This document shows, one piece after another, positions 8,665-17,927 of a DNA stretch of 64,000 bases; within the stretch, counting starts at the first letter, position 1; every line of letters begins with the position of its first letter. The stretch is taken from assembly GCA_022767125.1 (NCBI GenBank), contig JALEPZ010000069.1, positions 1-64,000 on the forward strand. The letters run 5' to 3'. The position numbers and the translations under genes were made by a program. The notes beneath the pieces are model-generated. The model had not been told where the DNA came from. It worked only from the letters and a program-made list of their open reading frames with translations, and searched no databases. The DNA comes from Phocaeicola plebeius (lineage in GTDB: Bacteria; Bacteroidota; Bacteroidia; Bacteroidales; Bacteroidaceae).

Positions 8665-8706
8665 GGTTGTATAGAAATTAGGTTCTATCATGGTCCGGAA
8701 CACGTC

Positions 8707-10587
8707 TTACGGATGGATGTGCAATACACCTCCCGAATTCTTCAGTATGCTGACAGAAAGACGTTCCGGAAGTTGGTTGAATTGTCTGACAGCGATCTTC
8801 TCCTGGGCTTTCTCTGAGGGCTGGCTGTAGAGTGTCGCCTTGTAGCGATGGGTGTCCACGAGCGATGCCAGGTCGATCTCGATTTCCTTCTTCTCGCCGG
8901 CATTCAGTAGGGCGATGTACCAGCTGGACGCTGAACGGCGGGCCACGACGGCGTAGTCGCCCATCTTGCCCTCTATGAACCGGGTCTCATCCCAGACCGT
9001 CGGGATGGAACAGTAGAAGGAAGTGATCTTATCGGTCCGGATGACCGATTCGGCAGCACCGGCTCCGCCCATTCTCACCGGCGAGCCGGAAGGACGGTCG
9101 TACCAGTAGATAAACTGCCAGGGGCTGTAGAGGGCCACCTTCTTGGCTAACTGTGCCGCGCGTCCGCCCATCTTGCCGGAGGTGACACGGTCGGCGAACC
9201 AGCAGTTGGTGTTGTCGCCGGCGCCGCAGATCATCCGGCTGAAGAAGGTATAGACCGACTGTTGGAGCGACGGGCTTTCTTCGTCCCCTCGGATGCCTTC
9301 CTGGGTGATGAGGTTGGGATAGGTCCGCGAGTAGCCGGTGGGCCGGTATTCGTCATGAATATCCACCATCAGCTCGTATTGGGCCGCTTTTCTCACGGCA
9401 TGGTGCAGCCATGCTGTGGAATACTGGTCTCCCACATCCACAAAACCATACTTCAGTCCCTTGACCCCCCATTTCTTGTAGAGCGGCAGGATCTCATCGA
9501 GCTGGTTCTCCAACGCCCGCATATTCACATACAGGATGATGCCCACCCCTTTCCGGGCGGCATAGTCGATTACTTTCTGCAAGTCCAGTTTGCCTTTCGA
9601 CCGGGCCGGGTCTACCGTTACGGTCGTCGCGTCGGACTGGGGGTCGTTCTCGGGTCCGTACCAGCCGGCGTCGAATTCCACATATTCAATGCCGTTGGCG
9701 GCGGCAAAGTCCACGCAGGCCATGCCCCCTTGTGTGGTGAGCGTCACCTCGCGGATCACATTGCCTGGTTTGATCCAGTCTGTCCGTTCGAGCTGGTTGG
9801 GCTCGTTCAGGTTCAGGACAAAGTAGTTGTTCTGCACTATCTTTCCCGGATGTTCTCCTACCATCACATACCGCCAGGGGGAGTGGTAGTCGGCCAGGTC
9901 CAGTTTTACCTGTCCCGACAGGTCCGACTGCAGGCCGAGACCGCTGTCGCTTTTCTTCAGCTTCATCCGTGAATAGTCCACCAGTGCGGCCTCCCCGACG
10001 GCCACATAGTGGGTGGGGGATACTTCCACCAGTTGCGGCCGGTCATGGGTTCCTTTCAGTTGGCTGAGCCGTGTCTCGTAGCAGGCCGACTGCGCGCTGT
10101 CCGTAGCCCAGGTCGTGCCGTCCGTGGCGAAAAGGAACTGTGTGTTTTCCTGCAGCAATGTGCGGTTCCAGAAGTCCAGCTCGTCGAAGCGGTATCTGAA
10201 AGCCAGTCCCTCATCGTAGAGCCGCACATCGACTGTCATGTCCTTGTCGTTGCCCGAAGAGGCCAGCTGCAGCGTCAGGCTGTTGTAGCAATCGGCGATG
10301 TGGCTGCTCTCGCCATAGAGCGGCTGCCAGCTGCTTCGTACCGCCTGTGTCGTATAGTTCTTCAGTTTCCATTCCCCTTGGATCACCTGTTTGTCGAGTA
10401 CGAACTGGAGTGTCCGGGTCTCGACCAGTTGCTGTTGTTCCGCATAGAGAGCGATGGAGACATGCTGTGCGCTTACGTTGATTTCAGCCTTCAGGTTTTC
10501 CGACGGGCTCACCAAAGGAAGACCTGGTTGCGCCCATGCGAGCAAAGGCTGTAACCATGCAATCAATAAATAATGGGGTTTTCTCAT
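8707..10587 (-). CDS. GH97 family glycosidase
   Basis: The protein has a signal peptide ending near AWAQ20, the GH97 N-terminal beta-sandwich (residues 25-280), a (beta/alpha)8 barrel containing GIEYVEFDAGWYGPE, GVKGLKYGFVDVGDQ and MVDIHDEYRPTGYSRTYPNL, and a C-terminal sandwich. GH97 enzymes are calcium-dependent alpha-glucosidases (inverting, SusB type) or alpha-galactosidases (retaining). In the retaining type a nucleophilic Asp lies on the strand corresponding to LKYGF. Here Gly381 sits where I would place it, which favours the inverting type. Glu430 (ITQEG) and Glu436 are candidate acid/base residues. The alignment was by eye. The gene follows susD after a terminator-like hairpin. Confidence 0.92.
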   Translation of the reverse strand: MRKPHYLLIAWLQPLLAWAQPGLPLVSPSENLKAEINVSAQHVSIALYAEQQQLVETRTLQFVLDKQVIQGEWKLKNYTTQAVRSSWQPLYGESSHIADCYNSLTLQLASSGNDKDMTVDVRLYDEGLAFRYRFDELDFWNRTLLQENTQFLFATDGTTWATDSAQSACYETRLSQLKGTHDRPQLVEVSPTHYVAVGEAALVDYSRMKLKKSDSGLGLQSDLSGQVKLDLADYHSPWRYVMVGEHPGKIVQNNYFVLNLNEPNQLERTDWIKPGNVIREVTLTTQGGMACVDFAAANGIEYVEFDAGWYGPENDPQSDATTVTVDPARSKGKLDLQKVIDYAARKGVGIILYVNMRALENQLDEILPLYKKWGVKGLKYGFVDVGDQYSTAWLHHAVRKAAQYELMVDIHDEYRPTGYSRTYPNLITQEGIRGDEESPSLQQSVYTFFSRMICGAGDNTNCWFADRVTSGKMGGRAAQLAKKVALYSPWQFIYWYDRPSGSPVRMGGAGAAESVIRTDKITSFYCSIPTVWDETRFIEGKMGDYAVVARRSASSWYIALLNAGEKKEIEIDLASLVDTHRYKATLYSQPSEKAQEKIAVRQFNQLPERLSVSILKNSGGVLHIHP

Positions 10588-10611
10588 ACTATTATCTATC
10601 GGGTAATAAAA

Positions 10612-10703
10612 AGAGACTATAATCCGGCCCTATACTTCTGCTCAAAAGTTCATCGTCGGGCCCGCCTTGACGGCGGCTGTACAGGACTCGGATGATAGTC
10701 TCT
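10612..10703 (-). terminator. Terminator-like structured spacer between susD and the enzyme genes
   Basis: Read on the minus strand, arms 10703-10690 and 10625-10612 pair at 13 of 14 positions. The 64-base interior holds a second small hairpin (CCGCC/GGCGG), and the outer stem is followed by TTTTTATT. This is the form of a large intrinsic terminator or attenuator. Located inside the locus, it would make the enzyme transcripts less abundant than susCD, or form the 3' end of a processed susCD message. Confidence 0.65.
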
Positions 10704-10735
10704 ATGGTTAGCACTTCTTCGTTGGAATCCTTTTT

Positions 10736-12442
10736 TTAATAGCCGGGATTCTGTACCAGTCCACCTTCCTTGTTGGCTTCAATCTCGGAGTTGGGGACGG
10801 GCAGCTTGTTGAGATGGTTATCCAGCTGGTAGCCGGCCTGAATGACTTTAGGATTGTACTTCATCAGGTATTCCGTCAGCTTGTTGGTTCTCATCAAGGT
10901 GTTGATTCGGTATTCCTCCATGAACAGCTCGCGGGCTCTTTCGTCCAGGATCAGGTCCATATTGACATCCGCTTCGGTGACCGGTGTGGCATGGGCTCTG
11001 CCACGGATTACATTGATGTCATCGGCGGCGGCCTTCAGGTCTCCCTTCAGCATATTGGCCTCGGCTCTCAGCAGGTAGGTCTCGGCCAGACGCATGATGT
11101 ACCAGTCCTTGTAGATACGTCCGTTATCGTGTGTCTCACCACTCGTGGCGTCTTTGAACTGTCCGTGGTGCTGGGCGGTGACCACCTTCATGAAGGTAGG
11201 CTGGGTGACGCGGAACAGTTCCGACTTGTCTCCCAAGGTCTCCTCGGTTATCAGCTGGCCATAGAAACGGCCGGACGGGTTGGTCCAGTAGTATTCGCGC
11301 TTCATGTTATACTTGGAGTTTCTCATGTCGCGGTCCCAGTCTCCCTTGTATTCCCAGATCTGGTTGCCGGCATAGTCGGTGATGGAAATCTGGTTGACGG
11401 GGCGTCCGCTCAGGATATCCTTCAGCCAGTTGACCTTACCGTCGGCGTCCTTGAGCAGCCACCAGCTGGTGCCGATCCACCGTTCCAGGCCGAAGTTACC
11501 GCCCGAGGTGCCTTCATTGCCGCCACCGACCAGTTCTACGTCGAACTGGACATTCCAGATACACTCCTTGTTTCCATCGATTCTGTTGAAGTTGTCTTCG
11601 CGGAACAAGTCCCAGTACACATCTCCCCAAGGCTCTTTCTCTCCTTGATAATCATAGCCTTCGAAGGTGAAATTGACCAGTTTTCCGAAGCGTTCGCGCA
11701 TCAGGGACATGGCAGGATTGTTGATGGCGCCCGAAGCTGCCCGAACGGCGCCGTCATAATCCTTCAGGCCGATCAGGATTTCGGCCAGCAGATGCTGTGC
11801 GGCCACCTTGGAGGCTCTGCCGCCCTTCTGGTCATCAATGTCCGGCATCCATTGGATGGCGAACTCCAGGTCTTCTTTGCACTGTTTGTAAATCTCTTCT
11901 TGGGTTGCGCTTTGGTAATTGAACTGCGGTGCTGTGGTTTCGTTCAGGACCAGCGGCGCGTTGCCCCACATGTTGGCCAGGAATCGGTAGGCAAATGCTC
12001 TCAGGAACTTGGCCTCTCCTACGATGGCGTTCTTCTCGCTGTCGGATACCCATTCGGCATACTGGCTGTCGGCGCGGTCGATGATGACATTGCAGCTGAA
12101 GATCATGGCATAAAACCGCGACCACCATTTCTTGCTGAAGCTATTGTCGGCATTCAAGGTGTTCCAGTAGAAATATTCCTGATAAGAGGTTTCTCCTGAC
12201 CGGGGGGAACACAAGTCAACATCGACTCCCAGCATGTCAAAACTCGACCAGGCATCGGCCGTAGCGTAGAAATAGGTCCTGACATTTGAATAGATGGCAG
12301 CCAGGGCGGCCTCGAATCCGTTCTTGTTCGTATACGAGTTTTCCGGAGTCAGGAAGTCGAGCGGCTTTTCTTCCAGCAAGTCATTACATGAAGCCAGGCC
12401 TCCCACAAGGGCCAGGGCGATACATATATTCTTTAGTTTCAT
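10736..12442 (-). CDS. SusD/RagB-family glycan-binding lipoprotein
   Basis: A lipoprotein signal ends at Cys19 (GGLASC) and leads into the SusD-type N-terminus (DLLEEKPLDFLTPENSYTN). The TPR-like helices, DINVIRGRAHATPV and LILDERARELFMEEYRI are standard for the family. SusD proteins cap the SusC barrel on the cell surface and help load oligosaccharide. The start is 11 bases after the susC stop, so both are translated from one message. The 568-residue length is normal. The ligand cannot be read from sequence. Confidence 0.96.
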   Translation of the reverse strand: MKLKNICIALALVGGLASCNDLLEEKPLDFLTPENSYTNKNGFEAALAAIYSNVRTYFYATADAWSSFDMLGVDVDLCSPRSGETSYQEYFYWNTLNADNSFSKKWWSRFYAMIFSCNVIIDRADSQYAEWVSDSEKNAIVGEAKFLRAFAYRFLANMWGNAPLVLNETTAPQFNYQSATQEEIYKQCKEDLEFAIQWMPDIDDQKGGRASKVAAQHLLAEILIGLKDYDGAVRAASGAINNPAMSLMRERFGKLVNFTFEGYDYQGEKEPWGDVYWDLFREDNFNRIDGNKECIWNVQFDVELVGGGNEGTSGGNFGLERWIGTSWWLLKDADGKVNWLKDILSGRPVNQISITDYAGNQIWEYKGDWDRDMRNSKYNMKREYYWTNPSGRFYGQLITEETLGDKSELFRVTQPTFMKVVTAQHHGQFKDATSGETHDNGRIYKDWYIMRLAETYLLRAEANMLKGDLKAAADDINVIRGRAHATPVTEADVNMDLILDERARELFMEEYRINTLMRTNKLTEYLMKYNPKVIQAGYQLDNHLNKLPVPNSEIEANKEGGLVQNPGY

Positions 12443-12453
12443 TGTAGTCGGTT

Positions 12454-15400
12454 TTAGAAATTAAAAGTTAGGTTCATTTGGTAAGTGCGGATAGAAGGAC
12501 GGGTGTTGATGGATAATCCTTGCCCTGTCTCTGCGTCGAGTCCGTCCCAGTGAGGAGAGTACTCGAACAGGTTGTCGGCGCTCAAGGACAGCTTCATGTT
12601 GTTCAAGCCGATGTTCTTGACCCATCTGGACAGGTTGTAGGTCAGTGCCACCTTCTGCAGCTTGATGAAGCTTCTGTCCTGGTACAAGGTTCCTCTATAA
12701 CGTGCGTTCTGTGTATAGTCCAGACGGGGGTATTTCGCGTCCACATTTTCGGGTGTCCAGTAATCCAGGACAGTCCGGTTATGGGCAGCGCTGTTGATGT
12801 ACTCGTCGGTATAAGGCGTGTTGGCTGACTGGAAATATCCATTGCCACCCCAGATGGAGTTGATGTAGATCATCAGTGACCAGTCCTTGTAGGTCAGGGT
12901 GTTCGTCATACTCCAGCGGAAGTTCTCCTTGGTGGTCCCCAGGAACTGGCGGTCGTTCGTCGAGTCGATTTTCCCGTCGCCGTTGACATCCTCCAGCTTG
13001 TAGTCGCCCGGACGCATCCCCTCCATAATGGTACCATTGTCCACGTCCTCTTGCTGCCACATACCTATGATCTTATAGCCATAGATGGTGCCGAGCGATT
13101 TGCCGATAAAGTACCCGGAATTGATCAGGTCATCTTCCTTGCCGTCGCCGTCATTGTCCTCACCGTAAATGGTTGCCACCTTGTTCCGGTTCAGGGAGAA
13201 GGCGAAGTCGGTGGACCAGGAGAAGTCCTTCTTTTGGATGTTCTGCGAGTGCAGGCTGATTTCGACACCTCTATTCTGTATCTTTCCCAGGTTAGAGGTG
13301 ATGGAAGACTTACCAGACACGGTAGGCAGCGCCAGGCTGAACAGCAGGTCGGTCGTATTGGTGAAATACGTGTCGATGCTACCGGACAGGCGGTTGTTGA
13401 AGAAGGCGAAATCCAGACCGGCGTTCAATCCTGTGGTTGTCTCCCAGCCCAGATCGTTGAGTGCGAACGACGAGATGGCTTGTGTGATGGAGTAGGAAGC
13501 GTCTCCGGCGAAAATGGTCTTGCCGGTCGACACGGTGGCCAATGTGGAATACGGGCTGATGGACTGGTTACCATTGGAACCATACGACAAGCGCAAGGCG
13601 AGGTTGCTGACCGGCTTGACATCTTTCATGAAGCCCTCGTGGGAAATGTTCCAGTTGAAGCCGCCGGAAGCGAAGGTGGCCCACTTCTTGTTCTTGCTGA
13701 ACGCAGAGCAGCCGTCACGGCGTACCGTACCCGTAAAGGAGTATTTGTTGTCGAACGTATAGGTGGCGCGTGCCATCATACCGATTGCCCCGCTTTCGCC
13801 GCTGCCGGTCGATACGGTCTGTGTCTTACCGTCTTCCAGCTTGTTGTCGCCCAAGATGGTGTTGTCGAAATTTTCCGCATACGCCGACATGCTGTTCCAG
13901 GTGCGATGTTCGCGGGAGTACAGCAAGGTGATGTCAATGTTGTGTACCTTGTTGAAGGTATTGTTGTACTTCACGATATTGTCCAGCAGCATGTGGTAAT
14001 TGTCGCTGTTTGTCCGTGCGCCCTTACCGTTCTTTCCTTGTCCGGCTGTGGTATATTCATTGTAGAAGTAGTTGTTCTGTGTCCAACGGAGGTTGTGCGA
14101 ATACACCATCTCGTACGACAGGCCCTTCACCCAAGGCACGGTCACCTTGGCGTTCAAGATGGCACCGAGGGTGTTGTATTTCTCCAGGTCATTCGTCTCC
14201 ATGCTCCAGAACGGACTTTCGAACGAGGTGGTTGTCTGCGGGTATTGCAGGTATTTGCCCGATTCGTCGTACAACGAGGCATATGGACTGAACTGGGCGG
14301 CTTTGTTGAGGCTGGGAGAGCTGCCCGAGTAGTCACGGATGCTGTAATTGGACTTCACGCCCACTTTCAGCCAGTCGGTCAGCTTGCTCTCTACGTTGAT
14401 ACGTCCCGAGAAGTTCTTGTAACTATCGTTCAGCACGACACCCTTCTGGTCGGTCAGGGACGCCGAGATATAGTAGGTGGCCATGTCGGAACTGTTGGAG
14501 ATGCTCAGATTGGCCTTTACGTTATAGGCGCTTTGGCGGAACAGGTCGTAGGGGTCGGTGAAGGTAGGCTGGTGGTCGGGAGTCGCATTGTAGTTCTCCG
14601 CCTCAATCGGCTGAAGGTACAAGGCCACCTTGTTGGGGTCTGCCTCCAGGCCATTGGCCGTACGGACATCGAGCAACTTCTGGATGTACCCGGCGGCGTC
14701 GTACACCTCCTGGCGTTTCAGCTCATGGCTGTATCCGTAGGACAGGTTGACATTGAACTCAGGCTTTTTGCTGTTGCTTCTGCCGCGCTTGGTCGTAATC
14801 AAGATGACACCATTGGCCGAGCGGCTGCCATAGACAGCGGCGGCGCTGGCGTCTTTCAAGACGGTCAGGTCCTCGATGTCTTCTGAAGGGAAGTCGGCCA
14901 GTGAGCCGTCGAAGATGGCGCCGTCGACGACAACGAGCGGTGTGTTGCCGCTGGGAGAGTTCTGGCCACGGATGGTGTATCCGCCCACGGCACCGGCGGT
15001 GTTCGTTCCACCGATGTTCAGTCCGGGGATAGATCCCTTCAAGGTTTCCATGATGTTGTTGGTGGACACATCGCGATAGGCGTCAATATTCGCCTTGATG
15101 ACAGAACCGGTGATGGCCTGCTTGTTGGTGGTTCCGTAACCTACCACCACCACTTCGTCCAGCAGTTTGGTGTCCTCTACCAGTTTCACCTGCAGGTGCT
15201 TCTGGCTGCCTACCTTTACGCTTGTAGTGGTATAACCGATGTACGAGATTTCCAGCACGTCATTGCCTTGTACATCCAGATTGAAGTGACCGTCCACGTC
15301 GGTGATGGTACCGTTTCCCGTTCCCTTCACCATCACATTGGCTCCGATGACCGGTTCACCTTTTGCATCGGTGATGACGCCGGTTACTTTCTGTCTCCGG

Positions 15401-15723
15401 TTTTGCTGGGGTGCGCCTGCCGCCTTCTTCGAGATGACGATCATCTTGCCCTGTATCGTATAGGTGACTCCATCCCCCAGGACGGTAGTAAGTACTTTCT
15501 CCAACGACGCGTCCTTGAACGACGCCGTTACCAGACGGTTTTCATCGACCACATCCTTTTTGTACATAATGGAGAACTTGGACTGTTTCTCCACTTCCTT
15601 CAACACGGTTTTCAAAGGTACGTTCTTAAACCGATACGTCACATTTTGTGCGTTCATGGTCAGTGTTCCGGACAGCAATAAAGCAGCCATCAGCGACCTT
15701 CCGAAATGTTTTCTGTCATTCAT
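12454..15723 (-). CDS. SusC-family TonB-dependent transporter with N-terminal signalling domain
   Basis: The domains are in order: signal peptide (residues 1-25), an STN domain (about 28-103; FKNVPLKTVLKEVEKQSKFS), a carboxypeptidase-like domain (about 115-195; VTGVITDAKGEPVIGANVMV), the TonB-box region with DEVVVVGYGT, plug and a 22-strand barrel ending in NLTFNF. It would import oligosaccharides across the outer membrane using TonB energy. The STN domain is the part that contacts a FecR-type anti-sigma, and the genes for FecR and a sigma factor lie directly upstream. Ligand transport is therefore likely signalled to the cytoplasm. The 186-base gap to fecR probably holds a sigma-dependent promoter, but I see no TAnnTTTG box. 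Confidence 0.97.
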   Translation of the reverse strand: MNDRKHFGRSLMAALLLSGTLTMNAQNVTYRFKNVPLKTVLKEVEKQSKFSIMYKKDVVDENRLVTASFKDASLEKVLTTVLGDGVTYTIQGKMIVISKKAAGAPQQNRRQKVTGVITDAKGEPVIGANVMVKGTGNGTITDVDGHFNLDVQGNDVLEISYIGYTTTSVKVGSQKHLQVKLVEDTKLLDEVVVVGYGTTNKQAITGSVIKANIDAYRDVSTNNIMETLKGSIPGLNIGGTNTAGAVGGYTIRGQNSPSGNTPLVVVDGAIFDGSLADFPSEDIEDLTVLKDASAAAVYGSRSANGVILITTKRGRSNSKKPEFNVNLSYGYSHELKRQEVYDAAGYIQKLLDVRTANGLEADPNKVALYLQPIEAENYNATPDHQPTFTDPYDLFRQSAYNVKANLSISNSSDMATYYISASLTDQKGVVLNDSYKNFSGRINVESKLTDWLKVGVKSNYSIRDYSGSSPSLNKAAQFSPYASLYDESGKYLQYPQTTTSFESPFWSMETNDLEKYNTLGAILNAKVTVPWVKGLSYEMVYSHNLRWTQNNYFYNEYTTAGQGKNGKGARTNSDNYHMLLDNIVKYNNTFNKVHNIDITLLYSREHRTWNSMSAYAENFDNTILGDNKLEDGKTQTVSTGSGESGAIGMMARATYTFDNKYSFTGTVRRDGCSAFSKNKKWATFASGGFNWNISHEGFMKDVKPVSNLALRLSYGSNGNQSISPYSTLATVSTGKTIFAGDASYSITQAISSFALNDLGWETTTGLNAGLDFAFFNNRLSGSIDTYFTNTTDLLFSLALPTVSGKSSITSNLGKIQNRGVEISLHSQNIQKKDFSWSTDFAFSLNRNKVATIYGEDNDGDGKEDDLINSGYFIGKSLGTIYGYKIIGMWQQEDVDNGTIMEGMRPGDYKLEDVNGDGKIDSTNDRQFLGTTKENFRWSMTNTLTYKDWSLMIYINSIWGGNGYFQSANTPYTDEYINSAAHNRTVLDYWTPENVDAKYPRLDYTQNARYRGTLYQDRSFIKLQKVALTYNLSRWVKNIGLNNMKLSLSADNLFEYSPHWDGLDAETGQGLSINTRPSIRTYQMNLTFNF

Positions 15724-15909
15724 ATTCTTCTGTTTTTCATTTTACATAAGTTAGATAAAATATCAACAATTGCGCGCTTGTTTTTCATCTTTTCATGAGA
15801 TATAACAATTGTCCGCCGTTTTACCCAACCCCTGTCGAATGATTTTTTTTACTAAAATGTGAATGAATGAAACAGGAAGTCCCTGCCGCCTGTCGGCAGC
15901 CACTGTCTG

Positions 15910-16935
15910 TCACTCTTTCTTGATATAGACCGATCGTCCCTGTTTCACATAAGAGAGGGGAATCATCTGGGTCAGTGCTTCCAGGATATCATCGATGGTC
16001 TCTTCGTTGCGGAGCGAGATGAGGAACACCATGTCCTTGCGTATGGCCTCATCCAGCCGGATGGTCACGTCGTACCGGCGGGCCAGGCGGTCTACCAGTT
16101 CCTGCAGCGAGATCTTGTCGTATTCAAACCGTCCTTCGGTCCACGACTTATACTGTTCGGCCTGCACTTTTTCCCTCGAGAACTGTCGTGTGTGCTTGTC
16201 CAGACAAACTTGTTCGTTCGGACGGACGGTGATGTGCCGGTTCTGATAGACAATGTCCACCGCCCCCTTCAACAGCGTCGTCACCACTCTTGGGTCTTCG
16301 GGGTAGGTGCACACGTTGAATTTTGTGCCTTTTACCTGCACGTCATAAAAATCGGTCTTCACCACAAAAGGGAGGTCCTCCTGTTGCTTGGACACCTCAA
16401 AATAGGCCTCTCCCGTCAGGCGGACCTCACGGTGTCCGTTGTTGAAATCGCCCGCATAGCTCAGTGTGGAGCCCGCGTTGAGATACACCACCGTGCCATC
16501 GGCCAGTAGCAGACGGGTTTTCTCGGCTCGTCCTGTCTCCAGGGTAAACAGGTTCTCGGCTGTCTTCAGGGACTGGTAATGCTCCATGCCCAGCCAGCCG
16601 GTCGTCAGAATGAGCAGTCCGGCCACAGCAGCAGCTACCGTTCTTCCCCACAGCGGCCAGCGTTTCCTGGCATTTTCGTCGGCCTGCTGCACCCTTCTCC
16701 TCCGCTGCAGGCGTTTCCATTCTTTATCGACCACCGGCAACAGCCGGGGCGAGGAAAGCCATTCTTCCTCCCACTGACGGAATAGTTGCTCGTTGTCCGG
16801 TGACTCTTTGACAAACCGGAAAAGTTCTTTCTCGCCCCCCGAATCGAGTTCGCCGTTCAGATAGCGGACGGTCAGGTTATAGTAATATGTAGAGTCTGCT
16901 TGCTTCATATCCTCTTCAGTCCTTATTATATTCAC
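15910..16935 (-). CDS. FecR-type anti-sigma factor
   Basis: The protein has a cytosolic N-terminus (about residues 1-90) with the sigma-binding YYNLTVRYLNGELD and FRQWEEEW motifs, one membrane helix (VAAAVAGLLILTTGWLG) and a periplasmic FecR domain (GRAEKTRLLLADGTVVYLNAGSTL and VKGTKFNVCTY) ending in a domain that meets the STN of SusC. It would hold or activate the adjacent ECF sigma factor depending on transporter occupancy. An in-frame ATG at 16908 (MKQADSTYYYN) is an equally plausible start. The gene lies 82 bases after the sigma gene. Confidence 0.95.
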   Translation of the reverse strand: MNIIRTEEDMKQADSTYYYNLTVRYLNGELDSGGEKELFRFVKESPDNEQLFRQWEEEWLSSPRLLPVVDKEWKRLQRRRRVQQADENARKRWPLWGRTVAAAVAGLLILTTGWLGMEHYQSLKTAENLFTLETGRAEKTRLLLADGTVVYLNAGSTLSYAGDFNNGHREVRLTGEAYFEVSKQQEDLPFVVKTDFYDVQVKGTKFNVCTYPEDPRVVTTLLKGAVDIVYQNRHITVRPNEQVCLDKHTRQFSREKVQAEQYKSWTEGRFEYDKISLQELVDRLARRYDVTIRLDEAIRKDMVFLISLRNEETIDDILEALTQMIPLSYVKQGRSVYIKKE

Positions 16936-17017
16936 TCTTTTTCACTCCTTCTGCTTTTCTCCCTCTTCTATGATAAAACAATCGAATGTGTTTTTTCCCC
17001 ACCTCCATTAATGTTTT

Positions 17018-17638
17018 TTAAGGGATTGTCGTCCACCACATCAGTAAGAGCAGATAGACATCGGGGGGATAGTGATTCTTGAAATGACCGGTGAAGGCTT
17101 TGAGGGCCTTCGAGATGTGTTTCTCTACGGCAGTGGTCGAAATCTGTAGTTTTTCGGCTATTTCCCGGTTCTTCAGATGTTGGAAACGACTCATGACGAA
17201 CACCTCCCGGCACCGATCGGGTAGCTGGCGGAGCACGTGTCGAATCTGGTCCTGCAACTCTTCGTACAACAGTTTTTGTTCGGGATCTGCCCCGAAATCC
17301 CAGCAATACAGCTCTTCTTGTCCCAGCACTTGGGCGATGTCTTCCAGCGGTTGTTGTTCCACCAGCTGTTTGTGCTTGAGGTAATTCAGACAGGCGTTGC
17401 GGACGATGACAAACAGCAGAGAGGTGACAGACACCGATTCGATCTGTCTTCTCCGCTCCCAAAAGTGCAGGAAGCATTCCTGCAGGATGTCGTTCGTTGT
17501 CTCCACATCGTCCACAAAACGGAGCGCATAGCCGCGCAAACGGGGGTAATAGCTTCTGAACAGGTATTCAAAAGCTTCCTCGTCGCTCTGCCTGACAGCC
17601 TGCAACAGCTCTTGTTCGTCTTTATACTTCCGTGGCAT
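17018..17638 (-). CDS. FecI-like ECF sigma factor (sigma-70 family)
   Basis: Region 2 (residues 20-85; AFEYLFRSYYPRLRGYALRFV and LQECFLHFWERR) and region 4 (about 130-185; LRQLPDRCREVFVMSRFQHLKNREIAEKL) are clear, and the short hydrophobic tail YLLLLMWW is common in Bacteroidetes FecI-type sigmas. It would direct RNA polymerase to the SusC promoter of this locus and perhaps to its own. Hybrid two-component and SusR-type regulators are absent, so this sigma/anti-sigma pair is the likely switch. Confidence 0.95.
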   Translation of the reverse strand: MPRKYKDEQELLQAVRQSDEEAFEYLFRSYYPRLRGYALRFVDDVETTNDILQECFLHFWERRRQIESVSVTSLLFVIVRNACLNYLKHKQLVEQQPLEDIAQVLGQEELYCWDFGADPEQKLLYEELQDQIRHVLRQLPDRCREVFVMSRFQHLKNREIAEKLQISTTAVEKHISKALKAFTGHFKNHYPPDVYLLLLMWWTTIP

Positions 17639-17685
17639 AGCACTTGTGTGATGGTATCGTCCGATATAATTCTGATAAACTTTGG

Positions 17686-17693
17686 CAAATATA
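17686..17693 (-). promoter_or_regulatory. -7 box upstream of the sigma factor gene
   Basis: TATATTTG on the minus strand fits TAnnTTTG and lies about 48 bases before the start codon. No good -33 match was found at the right distance. Confidence 0.45.
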
Positions 17694-17761
17694 AGGAAAA
17701 GTTTTCAGAAAAAGTATTTTTTCTCAATATAACCATCAAATCGTTTTGTTCCATGCCACTT

Positions 17762-17788
17762 CAGATTCTTCGCTGCGCTCAGAATGAC
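17762..17788. repeat. Half copy of the palindromic intergenic repeat
   Basis: This 27-base segment (begins CAGATTCTTCGCTG, ends CAGAATGAC) matches the right arm of the full-length palindromic repeats at 20942, 53098 and 61038. The left arm is absent here. Confidence 0.7.
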
Positions 17789-17927
17789 CATTAGATAGGC
17801 GACGCTGAATTTGACACACCCTCTTTGCACGTACGTCCTGCCCTTTGCGTCTTTGCGTTGAATGAAGGCTGTTCATCCGCTGTTTCCCAGGCGAACCATG
17901 AGCCGGAACGACCGCACTTATCAGCCA

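Noticed and set aside
10612-10703. Known riboswitch between susD and GH97
   Set aside because: I recognise no ligand-binding core, and the stem followed by a U-tract fits a terminator better.
13051-14886. 611-residue plus-strand frame opposite the susC gene
   Set aside because: It is antisense to a complete TonB-dependent transporter and has no family features.
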